The notes under the pieces are model-generated. The model saw only the letters and a program-made list of their open reading frames with translations, was not told the DNA's origin and did no database searches. From contig NZ_FQZV01000019.1 of NCBI RefSeq assembly GCF_900142145.1, forward strand, positions 1 to 64,000: DNA of 64,000 nucleotides, in the 5' to 3' direction. Origin of the DNA: Geosporobacter subterraneus DSM 17957 (GTDB taxonomy: Bacteria; Bacillota; Clostridia; Peptostreptococcales; Thermotaleaceae). The position numbers and the translations under genes are program-made. This document shows, in pieces, positions 34,434 through 43,820 of this stretch; the first letter of the stretch is position 1; every line of letters begins with the position of its first letter.

Positions 34434-36233
34434 TTAATTTTTTCTGTAATTTAAATAGAAGCCGCTAATAGTTCCTCGATGGTATTCCGACTCGAAAAAA
34501 ATATCGCCATTATGTGCTTCAATAATAGCTTTGTTAATATATAATCCCAGTCCGTAACCTTTTTTAGAGTTGTCGGATTTATAAAACATATTAAAAATTT
34601 TCTCCTGCTCTTCTGTCTTGATGCCTATCCCGTAGTCTTTGAAGCAGGTCAATATCCTACCCGCTTCTTCCTTTATGACTAATTCAATAATTGAATCGTC
34701 TTCTGAGAACTTCACAGCATTGGATAAGATATTATTGATAACCCTCTGAATTTTTATGATATCAACTGCTATGATATTCTCAGGATCAATATTTTCATAA
34801 TCAATCTTTTGAATGAACTGATGATTTTGGTTGCTCACATAGTTTTCTGAATTATAGAGAATCATGTTTATATAATCAGAGATTTTTATCTCCTTTAGAT
34901 TTACTGCTATGTTATGTGCTTCATATGTGTTGTCTAGAATATCAGTCACAATGTTCTCAATTTGTTCAGAACGATAATGGATTCTTTCAATGTATTCCTT
35001 CGTTTTATCCTGATCCACCATCTCCATACTTAGAGCCTTGCTGTATCCCTTAATCAAGGTTATTGGTGTTTTGATATCATGAGAAAGCATCGACATAAAG
35101 CGAGATGTCCCCTTAAAGGTTTCCTCTAAATGCTCAGCTAAGTTTTGTGAATTCATAGAAATAATTTTACTTTCATATTTAAGGGATTCAAAGATTGTCT
35201 TTAAGTTAATCCGCATTTTATCCAGCTCTTTGCTCAACTTACCAATCTCATCCTGTGTTTTAATGTTTATAGCCATATCAAAATTCCCATTTGCAATTCT
35301 AGACACCCTGTTAACTAATGTTTCTATAGGACGGGATATAGAGCGGCTTAAGTAATAATCAATCATAAAGATCATTATAAGCGTTCCTAACAAAATATAA
35401 ATCATCTGATTCCGCATAGCATAGGCTGATTGAATAAAGTCGGATAAAGGTGCCACTAAAAAAAGATTCCAGTCAAATCCTTTGATACTGGAATAAGCTG
35501 CTATATATTCTATGCCATCGATCTCAATTTCAAAAGCCTCTGATTCCACAAAAAACTCTCCCCTTGAAGTGAGCATCTCAAAGATGTGATTAAACGCCTC
35601 TAAAAGGTCATCATCTTTTGGGCCAGTGATCAGATTATAGTTATCGTCCAATAATATGGCAAATCCATTCTCCCCATATTTTATATCATCGATAATCTCC
35701 ACAATATAATCTACGTAAATATTGGCTGCAATGACGCCTTTGCGTCCTTGCAGCTCAATACTGGATGCAATGGCAGTGACATTCTCCTTTTTATTGACAT
35801 CCTGGTAAGCAGAGGTTGTTACATAGGTATCCTGATTAACTGCTTTTTGATACCAAGGTCTCTCAGTAACAATGTAATTTTCATCTGGTATCCATCCGTA
35901 CGCATCCATCATTTCATTGTCCTCCGTCCCAATGAATATGCTGATGAAATCCCGGTTAATTTCGGAATATACCCTAAGGAGCTCTTTGACTTCCTCTTGG
36001 CTCCGTTTCATTTTTAACTGTGTTTTTAATTCCATCAGAGTCTTTGCTTTTTCCGAAAGCCATGTGTTGATGATCTCTGAGTTGTAATAGGCAGATTTCT
36101 CTCCAAAGTCTTTTGCCTGTTCTTTAGATGACTTTATTAATGAAGTCATACTTATAAATGTTATTGGAAGAGCAGCGATCACCCCAATAATTAGCATCAT
36201 CCCCAGTAGTTTGGTACGTATTTTTAGGATCAT
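34434..36233 (-). CDS. Sensor histidine kinase with extracytoplasmic Cache-type domain
   Basis: This 599-residue kinase has a first membrane helix at about 8-30 and an extracellular dCache-like sensor (about 35-270, with WYQKAVNQDTYVTTSAYQDV). A second helix (about 275-297), a HAMP segment and a HisKA domain with SHDIKTPITLIKGYSKA follow. HATPase motifs are NNILSNAVKFSED, DYGIGI and GYGLGLYI. It overlaps its response regulator gene by 4 bp. Divergent placement from a TRAP operon suggests that it senses the transported carboxylate. Confidence 0.9.
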   Translation of the reverse strand: MILKIRTKLLGMMLIIGVIAALPITFISMTSLIKSSKEQAKDFGEKSAYYNSEIINTWLSEKAKTLMELKTQLKMKRSQEEVKELLRVYSEINRDFISIFIGTEDNEMMDAYGWIPDENYIVTERPWYQKAVNQDTYVTTSAYQDVNKKENVTAIASSIELQGRKGVIAANIYVDYIVEIIDDIKYGENGFAILLDDNYNLITGPKDDDLLEAFNHIFEMLTSRGEFFVESEAFEIEIDGIEYIAAYSSIKGFDWNLFLVAPLSDFIQSAYAMRNQMIYILLGTLIMIFMIDYYLSRSISRPIETLVNRVSRIANGNFDMAINIKTQDEIGKLSKELDKMRINLKTIFESLKYESKIISMNSQNLAEHLEETFKGTSRFMSMLSHDIKTPITLIKGYSKALSMEMVDQDKTKEYIERIHYRSEQIENIVTDILDNTYEAHNIAVNLKEIKISDYINMILYNSENYVSNQNHQFIQKIDYENIDPENIIAVDIIKIQRVINNILSNAVKFSEDDSIIELVIKEEAGRILTCFKDYGIGIKTEEQEKIFNMFYKSDNSKKGYGLGLYINKAIIEAHNGDIFFESEYHRGTISGFYLNYRKN

Positions 36234-36925
36234 CTCACATCACCTTCAAAAACATAACCAACACCCCATATAGTCTTGATATATTCTGGTTTTTCAGGAT
36301 TGTTTTCAATTTTTTTTCTAAGTCTTTTAACTGTTGTATTGACCAAATTCTCATCGTAGAAGGAGTCCCCCCATACTCTGTTAAGAATTTGATCCCTGCT
36401 CAAAACAATATAGGCATTCTCAATCAAGAAGAGCAAAAGATTGAATTCTTTAGACGTTATATTTACATTCTCTTTGTTTTTGTAAACCTTATAACCTCTT
36501 TTATAGATGGCAATATCCCCAAAGGTAATGATTTCATCCCTTATACTGCCTTGATTATAGGAACGGCTTCTGCGGATATTGGCCTTGATACGAGCCACCA
36601 GTTCCACAGGATTAAAAGGCTTGGTAATATAATCATCAGCACCTACCCCCAGTCCGAGAAGCATATCATTCTGGGAGTTGTTGCAGGTTAAAAAAATAAT
36701 TGGAATGAAATTGGCCTTGCGAATTTTTTTGCATAGCTCGATTCCATTCATTCCATCCAAATTTATATCTAAAACCAATAGTTCAATATCTTCTTTCAGA
36801 AGCTCTAATGCCTTCTCTCCAGAATCAGCCTTAACAACTTCAATGTTTTCAATTCTTAAAAAGTCTTCAATCATTTCTGCTATTTCAATTTCATCATCTA
36901 CAACCATTACTTTAGACATATCCAT
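36230..36925 (-). CDS. OmpR/PhoB family response regulator
   Basis: This 231-residue protein has a receiver domain with the acidic pocket DDE near residues 10-12, the phosphorylation site aspartate in LLVLDINLDGMNG (about 48-60) and the conserved KPF. A winged-helix DNA-binding domain (about 130-231) has SRDQILNRVWGDSFYDENLV. It is the first gene of the kinase pair and is divergently transcribed from the second dctP, 284 bp away. It probably activates that transporter. Direct TGACA repeats at about 37102-37113 in the shared region could be its sites. Confidence 0.9.
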   Translation of the reverse strand: MDMSKVMVVDDEIEIAEMIEDFLRIENIEVVKADSGEKALELLKEDIELLVLDINLDGMNGIELCKKIRKANFIPIIFLTCNNSQNDMLLGLGVGADDYITKPFNPVELVARIKANIRRSRSYNQGSIRDEIITFGDIAIYKRGYKVYKNKENVNITSKEFNLLLFLIENAYIVLSRDQILNRVWGDSFYDENLVNTTVKRLRKKIENNPEKPEYIKTIWGVGYVFEGDVR

Positions 36926-37209
36926 CGCCCCTTATGGATTTTCTTTTATTATAACATTTCCATGATCTTTAACAATAGAAGGGATGATTGAGTCAGATTC
37001 AATTTTCCCACGGCCCAGGTCCAAAACAAATTCTTCCAAAATCAACTCTTTAGTTTTTCCTTCTAAGTCTAATACATTAATCAGTAGCAATTTATAAATA
37101 TGACATTTTGACACTGAAATAATATTGAAAAGTCATAATTCGTCATGGAATAAACGAGTTAATTCAATTGTTATTTATTATACTTTATATTAAAAAAGGG
37201 GGAATGAAA

Positions 37210-38250
37210 GTGAAAAAACTATTATCATTGGTACTTATTTTAGTTATGTTGTTTGCCGTTGGATGTTCCACTAAATCAAATAATGTGGATTCCACCAATA
37301 AAGGTACAGAAATCAAGCAGGGAGAATTCAAAATCAAAGTAGGTCTTGTTACGCCAGAGCAAGATATCGCAACACGTTCTATGCGTCACTTTGAAGAGCA
37401 AGTCGAGAAGTTGTCTGAAGGACGAATTGATGTTGAGGTTTTCCCCGGAGGAGCATTAGGCGGAAGTGCCGATATTTTCAATGGTGTTCAAGACGGTAGT
37501 ATTGAAATGTGTGTAAACATTTACCCACCTTTTGCACAATTCTCTGATGCGTTTTTACTTTACAATTTGCCTTATTTATTTAGCAGTAAAGAAGCAGCTT
37601 TTGAGTTTTTGGATAGCGATATCGCTAAAAACATAGCCAAAAGCATTGAAAACAAAGGTTTTAAACAACTTGCTGTATTCGATGGTGGTTTTAGAAATGT
37701 ATCTAATAACAAAGGTCCTGTTAAAAACCCTAATGACTTAAGAGGTTTAAAAATAAGAACATTAGATAACCCTATTCAAATTGACTACTTTAAAGCATAC
37801 GGTGCAAATCCAACTCCACTCCCTTATGGAGATATATACGTCGGTCTTCAAACAAAAACAATTGATGGACAAGAGAATAGTTTCAGCAATGCTGCGAGTA
37901 TGAAGTTTAATGAGGTTCAAAAATATTTTACTGATACAAAACATGCATTTGATCCCGCTGGAATGTTTATTAATACAGGCGTATTCAACTCTTATCCAGA
38001 TGATGTAAAGCAAATAATTGAAGAAGCTGCTTTGAGTACACAAAAATTTAATAGAGAATTAGCCGTTGAACTTGAAAATCAAAGTATAGAAACCATTAAG
38101 AAAACCAGCGAAATCTATTATTTAACAAATGAAGAAAGACAGGTATTCATCGATATGTCAATGCCAACATACAAAAATTTTGAACAAAAAATTGGAAAAG
38201 AGCTAATGGACAGTGCTCTTGCTAAAATTAAAGAGATAGAAAGCAAATAA
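37210..38250 (+). CDS. dctP: TRAP transporter substrate-binding lipoprotein (second system)
   Basis: This 346-residue protein uses a GTG start at 37210, set by GGGGG at 37198-37202; the ATG at 37204 is too close to that site. Its signal peptide ends in the lipobox FAVGC. DctP motifs are present: LPYLFSSKEAAFEFLDS and LRGLKIRTLDNPIQIDYFKA (with the conserved arginine), then DGQENSFSNA. It should bind a carboxylate ligand. It differs clearly from the 19697-20737 protein, so its substrate may differ. A hairpin separates it from dctQ. Confidence 0.9.
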   Translation: MKKLLSLVLILVMLFAVGCSTKSNNVDSTNKGTEIKQGEFKIKVGLVTPEQDIATRSMRHFEEQVEKLSEGRIDVEVFPGGALGGSADIFNGVQDGSIEMCVNIYPPFAQFSDAFLLYNLPYLFSSKEAAFEFLDSDIAKNIAKSIENKGFKQLAVFDGGFRNVSNNKGPVKNPNDLRGLKIRTLDNPIQIDYFKAYGANPTPLPYGDIYVGLQTKTIDGQENSFSNAASMKFNEVQKYFTDTKHAFDPAGMFINTGVFNSYPDDVKQIIEEAALSTQKFNRELAVELENQSIETIKKTSEIYYLTNEERQVFIDMSMPTYKNFEQKIGKELMDSALAKIKEIESK

Positions 38251-38272
38251 AAATCAATGTATTGTTTGAGTA

Positions 38273-38296
38273 ATAAGGTGTCTTTTGACACCTTAT
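38273..38296 (+). terminator. Hairpin between dctP and dctQ (second TRAP system)
   Basis: A perfect 10-bp stem (ATAAGGTGTC with its complement) and a TTTT loop sit 22 bp past dctP, followed by a weak T stretch. The position matches the hairpin in the first TRAP operon. Confidence 0.7.
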
Positions 38297-38321
38297 TTAT
38301 ATCAAGCTTGGGAGGGTTTCT

Positions 38322-38822
38322 ATGAAGGTTTTAAAATTGCTACATGAACATATTGAAGAGTGGATTTTAATAGCAACCTATACAGCTATGCTGGTCATAG
38401 CAACAGCTCAAGTGTTTTTTAGGTATGTGATTAATCTTTCGCTGTCTTGGAGCCAAGATCTGCTTACCTATATGTTAATATGGTCCGTTTTTATTGGCAT
38501 CTCATTGGCAGTAAAGAAGAGAAAGCACATCAAGGTCGAATTAGCTTTTGTAATTCTATCTGAAAAAATGCAGTTCTATCTTAAAATACTATCAAATTTA
38601 GTTTTTATGCTGTTTTGTGGCATTTTCAGTTATTATTCACTACTCAAAGTTTATAAGTTAATTTTTGTTAATCCACAAATTTCAGAATCTACTGGACTTC
38701 CTATGTGGATGATACAAATTGCCGTCCCCTTTGGATTTGTACTTAGCATTTACAGACTCATAATCGATACAAAGCTATTGTTTAAAGAAAAAACAGAAGA
38801 AAGAAATAGGGGGATAGACTAA
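38322..38822 (+). CDS. dctQ: TRAP transporter small permease subunit (second system)
   Basis: This 166-residue protein has four membrane helices and the DctQ motif LSWSQDLLTYMLIWSVFIGI (about 44-63), with KKRKHIKVE. It overlaps dctM by one base (TAATG). GGGAGG lies before its ATG. Confidence 0.9.
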   Translation: MKVLKLLHEHIEEWILIATYTAMLVIATAQVFFRYVINLSLSWSQDLLTYMLIWSVFIGISLAVKKRKHIKVELAFVILSEKMQFYLKILSNLVFMLFCGIFSYYSLLKVYKLIFVNPQISESTGLPMWMIQIAVPFGFVLSIYRLIIDTKLLFKEKTEERNRGID

Positions 38823-40108
38823 TGCACATATTTTTATTGTTAGCTTCCTTTGCTTTATTTGTATTTCTATCAGTTCCAATTGGTGTCTCCATTGGAATGG
38901 CACTTTGCCTTTATGGATTTGCAGGTGGTTCAATGGGACTTGATTTTATCTCGCAAGCCATCTTCTCCTCAATGAATAGCTTTCCTCTTATTGCAATTCC
39001 ATTTTTCATTTTGGCTGGCACACTTATGGAAGGTGGAGGATTATCTAAAAGGCTTATTAATTTATCCAATTCACTGGTTGGACATTTCACAGGTGGACTT
39101 GGAATTGTAACCGTCCTCACTTGTATATTTTTTGGTGCCATTAGCGGATCTGCTATCGCCACAGTTGCAGCAGTTGGTACTATCATGATCCCAGCGATGG
39201 AGGAACAGGGCTATCCTCGTTCATTTGCAACAGCACTTGCTGCTGCGGCCGGCGTTTTAGGTACAATAATACCTCCAAGCATCCCTATGATCATGTATTG
39301 TGTGGCACTCCCTGCTGCTTCTCCTGGTAATATGTTTATGGGAGGAATCGGACCAGGACTTCTAGCTGGTGTTACTCTTATGATTCTAGTTTGCTACTAC
39401 GCTAAAAGGAATGGCTATAGGAGTACAAACACTGAATTTAATTTTAAAAATGTAATAAAATGTACCATCGATGCTATATGGGCCTTATTTGTACCACTTA
39501 TTATCATAGGCGGGATTTATGGTGGTATATTTTCAGCAACAGAGGCAGCTGTTGTTGCATGTGTCTATGGATTCATTGTTGGAAAATTTATTTATAAAGA
39601 GCTTTCTATGAATGCAACATCAAAAGCTTTAGTTAGCTCTGCTATTACTGTCTCATCAATATTAATCGTTGTCGCCACTGGATCGGTGCTAGGGAAGATC
39701 TTGACAGTTGAAGGTATACCAAAGATGGTGGAAACTGCATTAACTTCATTGAGTAGTAATGTATATGTATTATTAATCGTCATTAACATTATATTATTGA
39801 TTGTAGGATGTATCATGGAAACTTTTACAGCCATCATCATTTTGAGTCCTATATTATACCCAATTGTTGCTCAGTACGGGATTGATGTATACCATTTTGG
39901 CGTAATGATGATCCTAAACCTGTCAATAGGATTTATAACACCTCCTGTTGGTTCAAATCTATTTGTAGCTTGTGGTATAACAGGTATGAGGTTTGAAACT
40001 TTAGTCAAATCAATTTGGCCATTTTTATTAGCTTTAATCGCTGCTCTAATCTTAGTTACTTTTATCCCACAGATAACACTCTTTTTACCAAATTTATTTG
40101 GTATGTAA
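38822..40108 (+). CDS. dctM: TRAP transporter large permease subunit (second system)
   Basis: This 428-residue protein has about 12 helices and the DctM signatures FGAISGSAIATVAAVGTIMI and TPPVGSNLFVACGI. It completes a DctPQM system whose regulator pair is encoded divergently. Its stop is only 31 bp from the left inverted repeat of an IS1182-like relic, so any gene formerly downstream has been lost. Confidence 0.92.
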   Translation: MHIFLLLASFALFVFLSVPIGVSIGMALCLYGFAGGSMGLDFISQAIFSSMNSFPLIAIPFFILAGTLMEGGGLSKRLINLSNSLVGHFTGGLGIVTVLTCIFFGAISGSAIATVAAVGTIMIPAMEEQGYPRSFATALAAAAGVLGTIIPPSIPMIMYCVALPAASPGNMFMGGIGPGLLAGVTLMILVCYYAKRNGYRSTNTEFNFKNVIKCTIDAIWALFVPLIIIGGIYGGIFSATEAAVVACVYGFIVGKFIYKELSMNATSKALVSSAITVSSILIVVATGSVLGKILTVEGIPKMVETALTSLSSNVYVLLIVINIILLIVGCIMETFTAIIILSPILYPIVAQYGIDVYHFGVMMILNLSIGFITPPVGSNLFVACGITGMRFETLVKSIWPFLLALIAALILVTFIPQITLFLPNLFGM

Positions 40109-40138
40109 TTTGTTATGTATGCGATGTCAAGAGAACCG

Positions 40139-40551
40139 TCAGACTGTGTGGCTATTCAGCTAGATATCTGAACTAACAACCCTATTCATCGCTTAAATTT
40201 ATGTATAGTATATTTTCAATAGACCAGTACGCTACACCAGTGCTGGTTTACTTCTTTCTCTGAGCCTTCTTAACACTTCCTTAACTCCAAGAATGTTCAG
40301 TACTCGTTTTAAATTGTATGAAAGGAACGCCAAGGAAATCTCTGCGGTTACAGAGATTTTTCTTCTGGTTAAGAAATAATAAGCTCCCCAACTTCGTTTT
40401 ATGGTCCCTAAGGGATGCTCTACTATCATTTGACGTAGTTTATATTTGTCCATATTTAGTTCTATTTGTAAATCAATGGTGTAACAATGGAAATCCTTTT
40501 TGGATCTTGTATTTAGAAAAGAAAATTTATATCAATAACCACACAGTCTGA
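40139..40551. mobile_element. Internally deleted IS1182-like element with both terminal inverted repeats
   Basis: TCAGACTGTGTGGCTAT (40139-40155) is inverted at 40535-40551 with 16 of 17 matches, marking a 413-bp element. Inside, on the minus strand (40232-40453 and upstream), is the C-terminal end of an IS1182-type DDE transposase, including IVEHPLGTIKRSWGAYYFL and AEISLAFLSYNLKRVLNILG. The rest of the transposase is missing. The element interrupts the DUF35 gene on its right side. No clear target duplication is seen. Confidence 0.8.
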
Positions 40552-40552
40552 G

Positions 40553-40775
40553 CAATCTTGTTAAATCTCAGATTAGGAGGCGGTTCCATACTATGAGAAA
40601 CAAACAATAAATCTCCTCTACCGGAGAGTTCAATCCTATCTGTATTACTGCTTCCACAATGTTCACAGGCCGTCGTAGGAGGAAAGGTATATCCTCCACA
40701 TTGACTGCACTTATTACCCATTAGCTTGCCCTGGCCTAAATTTTCATAATAGCTCTTTACGATTGATTTCAGCAT
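40553..40775 (-). pseudogene. Truncated DUF35 (zinc-ribbon/OB-fold) protein
   Basis: An N-terminal helix (MLKSIVKSYYENLGQGKLMG) and a rubredoxin-like zinc ribbon (CSQCGGYTFPPTTACEHCG) are intact. The OB-fold breaks off after PPPNLRFNKIA at the right inverted repeat of the IS1182 relic. DUF35 proteins partner thiolase or HMG-CoA synthase-like enzymes. A thiolase tail overlaps its start (TGATG), matching that pairing. Confidence 0.75.
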
Positions 40776-40930
40776 CAGCCTTGCCTCCTTCCGTATACTA
40801 TTACAGTACTGATCATTGCATTACCATGGATATGCACAACTGCAATTTGGGGAGCAGCTTTAAACTGCATTCCTGTCCACTTCGCAATTTGACTGTAAGT
40901 CACAGGCATTGTAGAGATGATCTTGGTGTA
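40775..40930 (-). pseudogene. Thiolase C-terminal fragment
   Basis: The minus-strand frame ending at 40775-40777 reads AKWTGMQFKAAPQIAVVHIH and then GNAMISTVIVYG, which resembles the end of DUF35-associated thiolases. It overlaps the DUF35 start by TGATG. The upstream part of the gene is absent. Confidence 0.5.
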
Positions 40931-41034
40931 AACCTAGTTTATCAGCAACCTTTTTATGATTCTTGTCTTTCAGTGAAGCATTTTTATTCTAAAAAGGAAC
41001 TGTCTGCTATTTTTATTGAGGTAGGTGGATAAGA

Positions 41035-41415
41035 ATGAGATTTGATGCTAAAGAAGCTTGGGCAGAGTGGAATTCATTAGACTTTTTTCCTAAGTCTCAG
41101 TTTGAAGCCTGGAGTTCTGCTTTAAACGACTCTCATCTGAAATGGTCACTAGACAAATCACCTTCCACTAGTTTTTCCGGTAAAATCAAAATGCGACATT
41201 TAGGCGGTGTGCGGCTGTTATATTGCGTCTGCGACACATGCAACGGGAAGCGTACCCCCAGTGAGATTAATAAAAGTGAAGGAGAATATTTTGGTCTCTT
41301 GTATATTTACGAGGGATCTGAAATCGTTTTCCACGAAGATAAGCCATTAAAGCTTGAAAAAACAGTTTTACCCTTTGGGATTCTACAAAGCTCATCGAAT
41401 TTAAGCTCCTATCAA
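41035..41415 (+). pseudogene. Truncated AraC-type regulator (AraC_binding_2 domain only)
   Basis: AGGTGG precedes an ATG and about 125 residues of an AraC_binding_2 cupin-like domain, with KMRHLGGVRLLYCVCDT and LYIYEGSEIVFHED. The C-terminal AraC HTH is absent. The open frame runs on to 41595, but from about 41420 it only reads through the terminator and coding region of the convergent dehydrogenase. It probably regulated the lost thiolase/DUF35 pathway. Confidence 0.6.
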
Positions 41416-41423
41416 AAACAAAA

Positions 41424-41461
41424 AAGGCAGGTACATATTCACACTGAAAATGTCCTACCTT
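41424..41461 (-). terminator. Terminator of the hydroxyacid dehydrogenase gene
   Basis: AAGG-AGG and ACAT segments pair with ATGT and CCT-CCTT on the minus strand, followed by TTTTTTG. The hairpin starts about 25 bp after the stop codon at 41487. Confidence 0.6.
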
Positions 41462-41486
41462 TCTACTTTTACGTTTCTGCCAAAAA

Positions 41487-42446
41487 TCATTGGTTCACTA
41501 CATTCACTGAGTTTCCATTCATAAATTTCTCAAGATTATCGACAGTTGTATCCATCAATCTTTTTCTAGACTCCTTTGGAGCCCATGCAATGTGAGGTGT
41601 AATGATGCAATTCTTAGCTGTAAGCAGAGGGTTATCAGGCTTAATGGGTTCAGCAGATACCACATCGACTGCTGCTCCTGCCAGCTTGCCTGAATTAAGC
41701 GCATCTGCCAGATCCTGCTCTACCACCAGCGGACCCCTGGATGTATTGATGAGCATGGCCCCATCCTTCATCTTTGCGATATTATCCTTGTTGATAATTC
41801 CTTCTGTAGACGGGAATAAGGGGCAATGAAGGGAAATTACATCGGATTTTTCCAGCAGTTCATTTAGTGTCACATACTTTAACGTCTCACTTTCCAGTTC
41901 ATGATTCGGATGCTCATCGTATGCCAAGACCTTCATTCCAAATGCCTGAGCAAGCCTGCCAGTTGCCTGTCCAATCCTTCCAAATCCAATAATCCCCATG
42001 GTCTTGCCATCCAGTTCTACCAAAGGATAATTCCAATAACACCAATCCTGACTGTTTGACCAGTCCCCTGCCTTTACTGTTTGGGAATGTTCCCCTACAT
42101 GATGGCACATCTCCAGCAAAAGTGCTATTGCAAACTGTGATACTGCAGCGGTTCCGTAGGTAGGTACATTACATACAGGGATATTCCTTTCCCTTGCAGC
42201 CCCTACATCCACAATATTATAGCCTGTGGCCAAAACACCTATATATTTGATAGACTTACATGCTTCAAGGGTTTCCCTTGTAATGGGCGTTTTATTTGTA
42301 AATACAGCCTCTGCATCGCTTATCCGCTCTGCAACCTTATCGGCAGGTGTTCTATCGTATACAGTTACCTCACCATATTTTCGCAATCCTTCCCAGCTAA
42401 GATCTCCCGGGTTTAGTGTATATCCATCAAGAACTACAATTTTCAT
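41487..42446 (-). CDS. D-2-hydroxyacid dehydrogenase (hydroxypyruvate/glycerate dehydrogenase-like)
   Basis: This 319-residue protein has the NAD-binding motif GIIGFGRIGQATG (about 148-160). The catalytic set is the arginine in INTSRGPLVVEQDL (about 230-243), the glutamate in VDVVSAEP and the histidine in ITPHIAWA. It resembles hydroxypyruvate reductases. With glycerate kinase and a CdaR-type regulator next door, it probably interconverts hydroxypyruvate or tartronate semialdehyde with D-glycerate. It lies 41 bp downstream of the kinase gene. Confidence 0.9.
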   Translation of the reverse strand: MKIVVLDGYTLNPGDLSWEGLRKYGEVTVYDRTPADKVAERISDAEAVFTNKTPITRETLEACKSIKYIGVLATGYNIVDVGAARERNIPVCNVPTYGTAAVSQFAIALLLEMCHHVGEHSQTVKAGDWSNSQDWCYWNYPLVELDGKTMGIIGFGRIGQATGRLAQAFGMKVLAYDEHPNHELESETLKYVTLNELLEKSDVISLHCPLFPSTEGIINKDNIAKMKDGAMLINTSRGPLVVEQDLADALNSGKLAGAAVDVVSAEPIKPDNPLLTAKNCIITPHIAWAPKESRKRLMDTTVDNLEKFMNGNSVNVVNQ

Positions 42447-42487
42447 AATCTACCTCCTATTCTTATAATATTATACATTAACCTCCA

Positions 42488-43630
42488 TCATTTATGATGG
42501 AGGTTAATAGAAAATAATCTCATAATTCTTTCTGCAGTATCTTGAAGGAGAACCTGAGCTCTGTCTATTGATTCTTTTAATGTCATCGGTCTGTCTACTA
42601 TTGAAAATACAGAATTAAATCCGTTATTGTATAAAACTTCTATATTATTGCCTATTCCTCCGGCTATTGCAACTACGGGTATTTTGTATTTCCCTGCAAG
42701 TTCTGCAACGCCATAGGGTGTTTTTCCATATATGGTTTGATGGTCTATCATACCTTCCCCGGTGATCACCAAATCTGCTCCATTCAGTTTCCCTTCTAGT
42801 CCTGTAGCTTCAATTATGATGTCCACGCCTCTTCTTAGATCAGCATTTAAGAATGCAAGCACCCCAGCACCCAGGCCTCCGGCTGCACCGGTTCCCGGAA
42901 CATCTAATACGGAAATCCCTAGATTCTGTTCCAGCAGCTGTCCGTATCTTTTCAGATTCTCATCTAAAGTTTCAACCATGGTTTTGTCTGCCCCCTTTTG
43001 CGGGCCAAACACATAGGATGCCCCCTCTAACCCTATAAGAGGATTGGAAACATCACAAGCTACTGATATTTTGCATAATCCTATTCTTTGATCCATGCCA
43101 CTTTTATCTATGCTATGGAGTTCTCCTAGTGCACCTCCTCCAAAACCTATTTCTTCACCCTGCTCATTCAGAAATTTGACACCAAGAGCAGTTGCCATAC
43201 CAGCTCCTCCGTCATTGGTTGCGCTGCCGCCAATACCCAATATGATATTTCTGCATCCCATATCAAGAGCATGCTTGATCAGCTGCCCTGTCCCGTAGGT
43301 TGTCGTTATCATGGGATTTCTTTCTTCTTCCTTTAGCAAAGGTAGTCCAGAAGCTGCAGCCATTTCTATAACCGCAGTTTTATCATCTCCAAGTATCCCG
43401 TAGAAGGAGTTTATTTCCCTGCACAAAGGGTCCAATACCCTTAGGCTGACCATTCTTCCGCCTGTTGCATCCACTAAGGATTGAACCGTTCCTTCTCCGC
43501 CATCTGCCATAGGCACCTTTATAATCTCTACATCGTGAACCACTCTTCTTATACCAATTTCAATGGCATCTGCTACTGCTTTGGCAGATAGGCTTCCCTT
43601 AAATGAATCTGGTGCTATTATTATCTTCAT
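42488..43630 (-). CDS. Glycerate kinase (GarK/GlxK type)
   Basis: This protein is about 380 residues. It starts MKIIIAPDSFKGSLSAKAVA, the type 1 glycerate kinase N-terminus, and has GIGGSATNDGGAGMATALG and ITGEGMIDHQT. AGGTGG 8 nt upstream fixes the ATG at 43630. It phosphorylates D-glycerate to 2- or 3-phosphoglycerate. It forms a unit with the dehydrogenase and lies downstream of the CdaR-type regulator gene. Confidence 0.93.
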   Translation of the reverse strand: MKIIIAPDSFKGSLSAKAVADAIEIGIRRVVHDVEIIKVPMADGGEGTVQSLVDATGGRMVSLRVLDPLCREINSFYGILGDDKTAVIEMAAASGLPLLKEEERNPMITTTYGTGQLIKHALDMGCRNIILGIGGSATNDGGAGMATALGVKFLNEQGEEIGFGGGALGELHSIDKSGMDQRIGLCKISVACDVSNPLIGLEGASYVFGPQKGADKTMVETLDENLKRYGQLLEQNLGISVLDVPGTGAAGGLGAGVLAFLNADLRRGVDIIIEATGLEGKLNGADLVITGEGMIDHQTIYGKTPYGVAELAGKYKIPVVAIAGGIGNNIEVLYNNGFNSVFSIVDRPMTLKESIDRAQVLLQDTAERIMRLFSINLHHK

Positions 43631-43749
43631 ACGCATAACCACCTAACGTAAACTCTATTTAAATTATATAGTAATCTATGCACAAATGATATGTACTTAC
43701 CATACAATATATTCGGTTTTGAAGAGCTATTTTTTGTGCAAAAAGAACA

Positions 43750-43773
43750 AAAGATATGGAAGTCCATATCTTT
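43750..43773 (-). terminator. Hairpin between cdaR and glycerate kinase genes
   Basis: AAAGATATGG pairs perfectly with CCATATCTTT around a 4-nt loop, followed on the minus strand by TTTGTTCTTTTT. It probably ends the cdaR transcript or attenuates readthrough. Confidence 0.7.
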
Positions 43774-43820
43774 ACTGGCAATTTAGTATAATACGCAGTA
43801 AAATGCACACGGTTGCTTGA

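Noticed and set aside
35748-36017. Plus-strand open frame of 89 residues
   Set aside because: It is antisense to the sensor kinase gene and shows no domain.
41420-41595. C-terminal third of the AraC-type open frame
   Set aside because: It reads through the terminator and coding sequence of the convergent dehydrogenase, so it is unlikely to be native protein.
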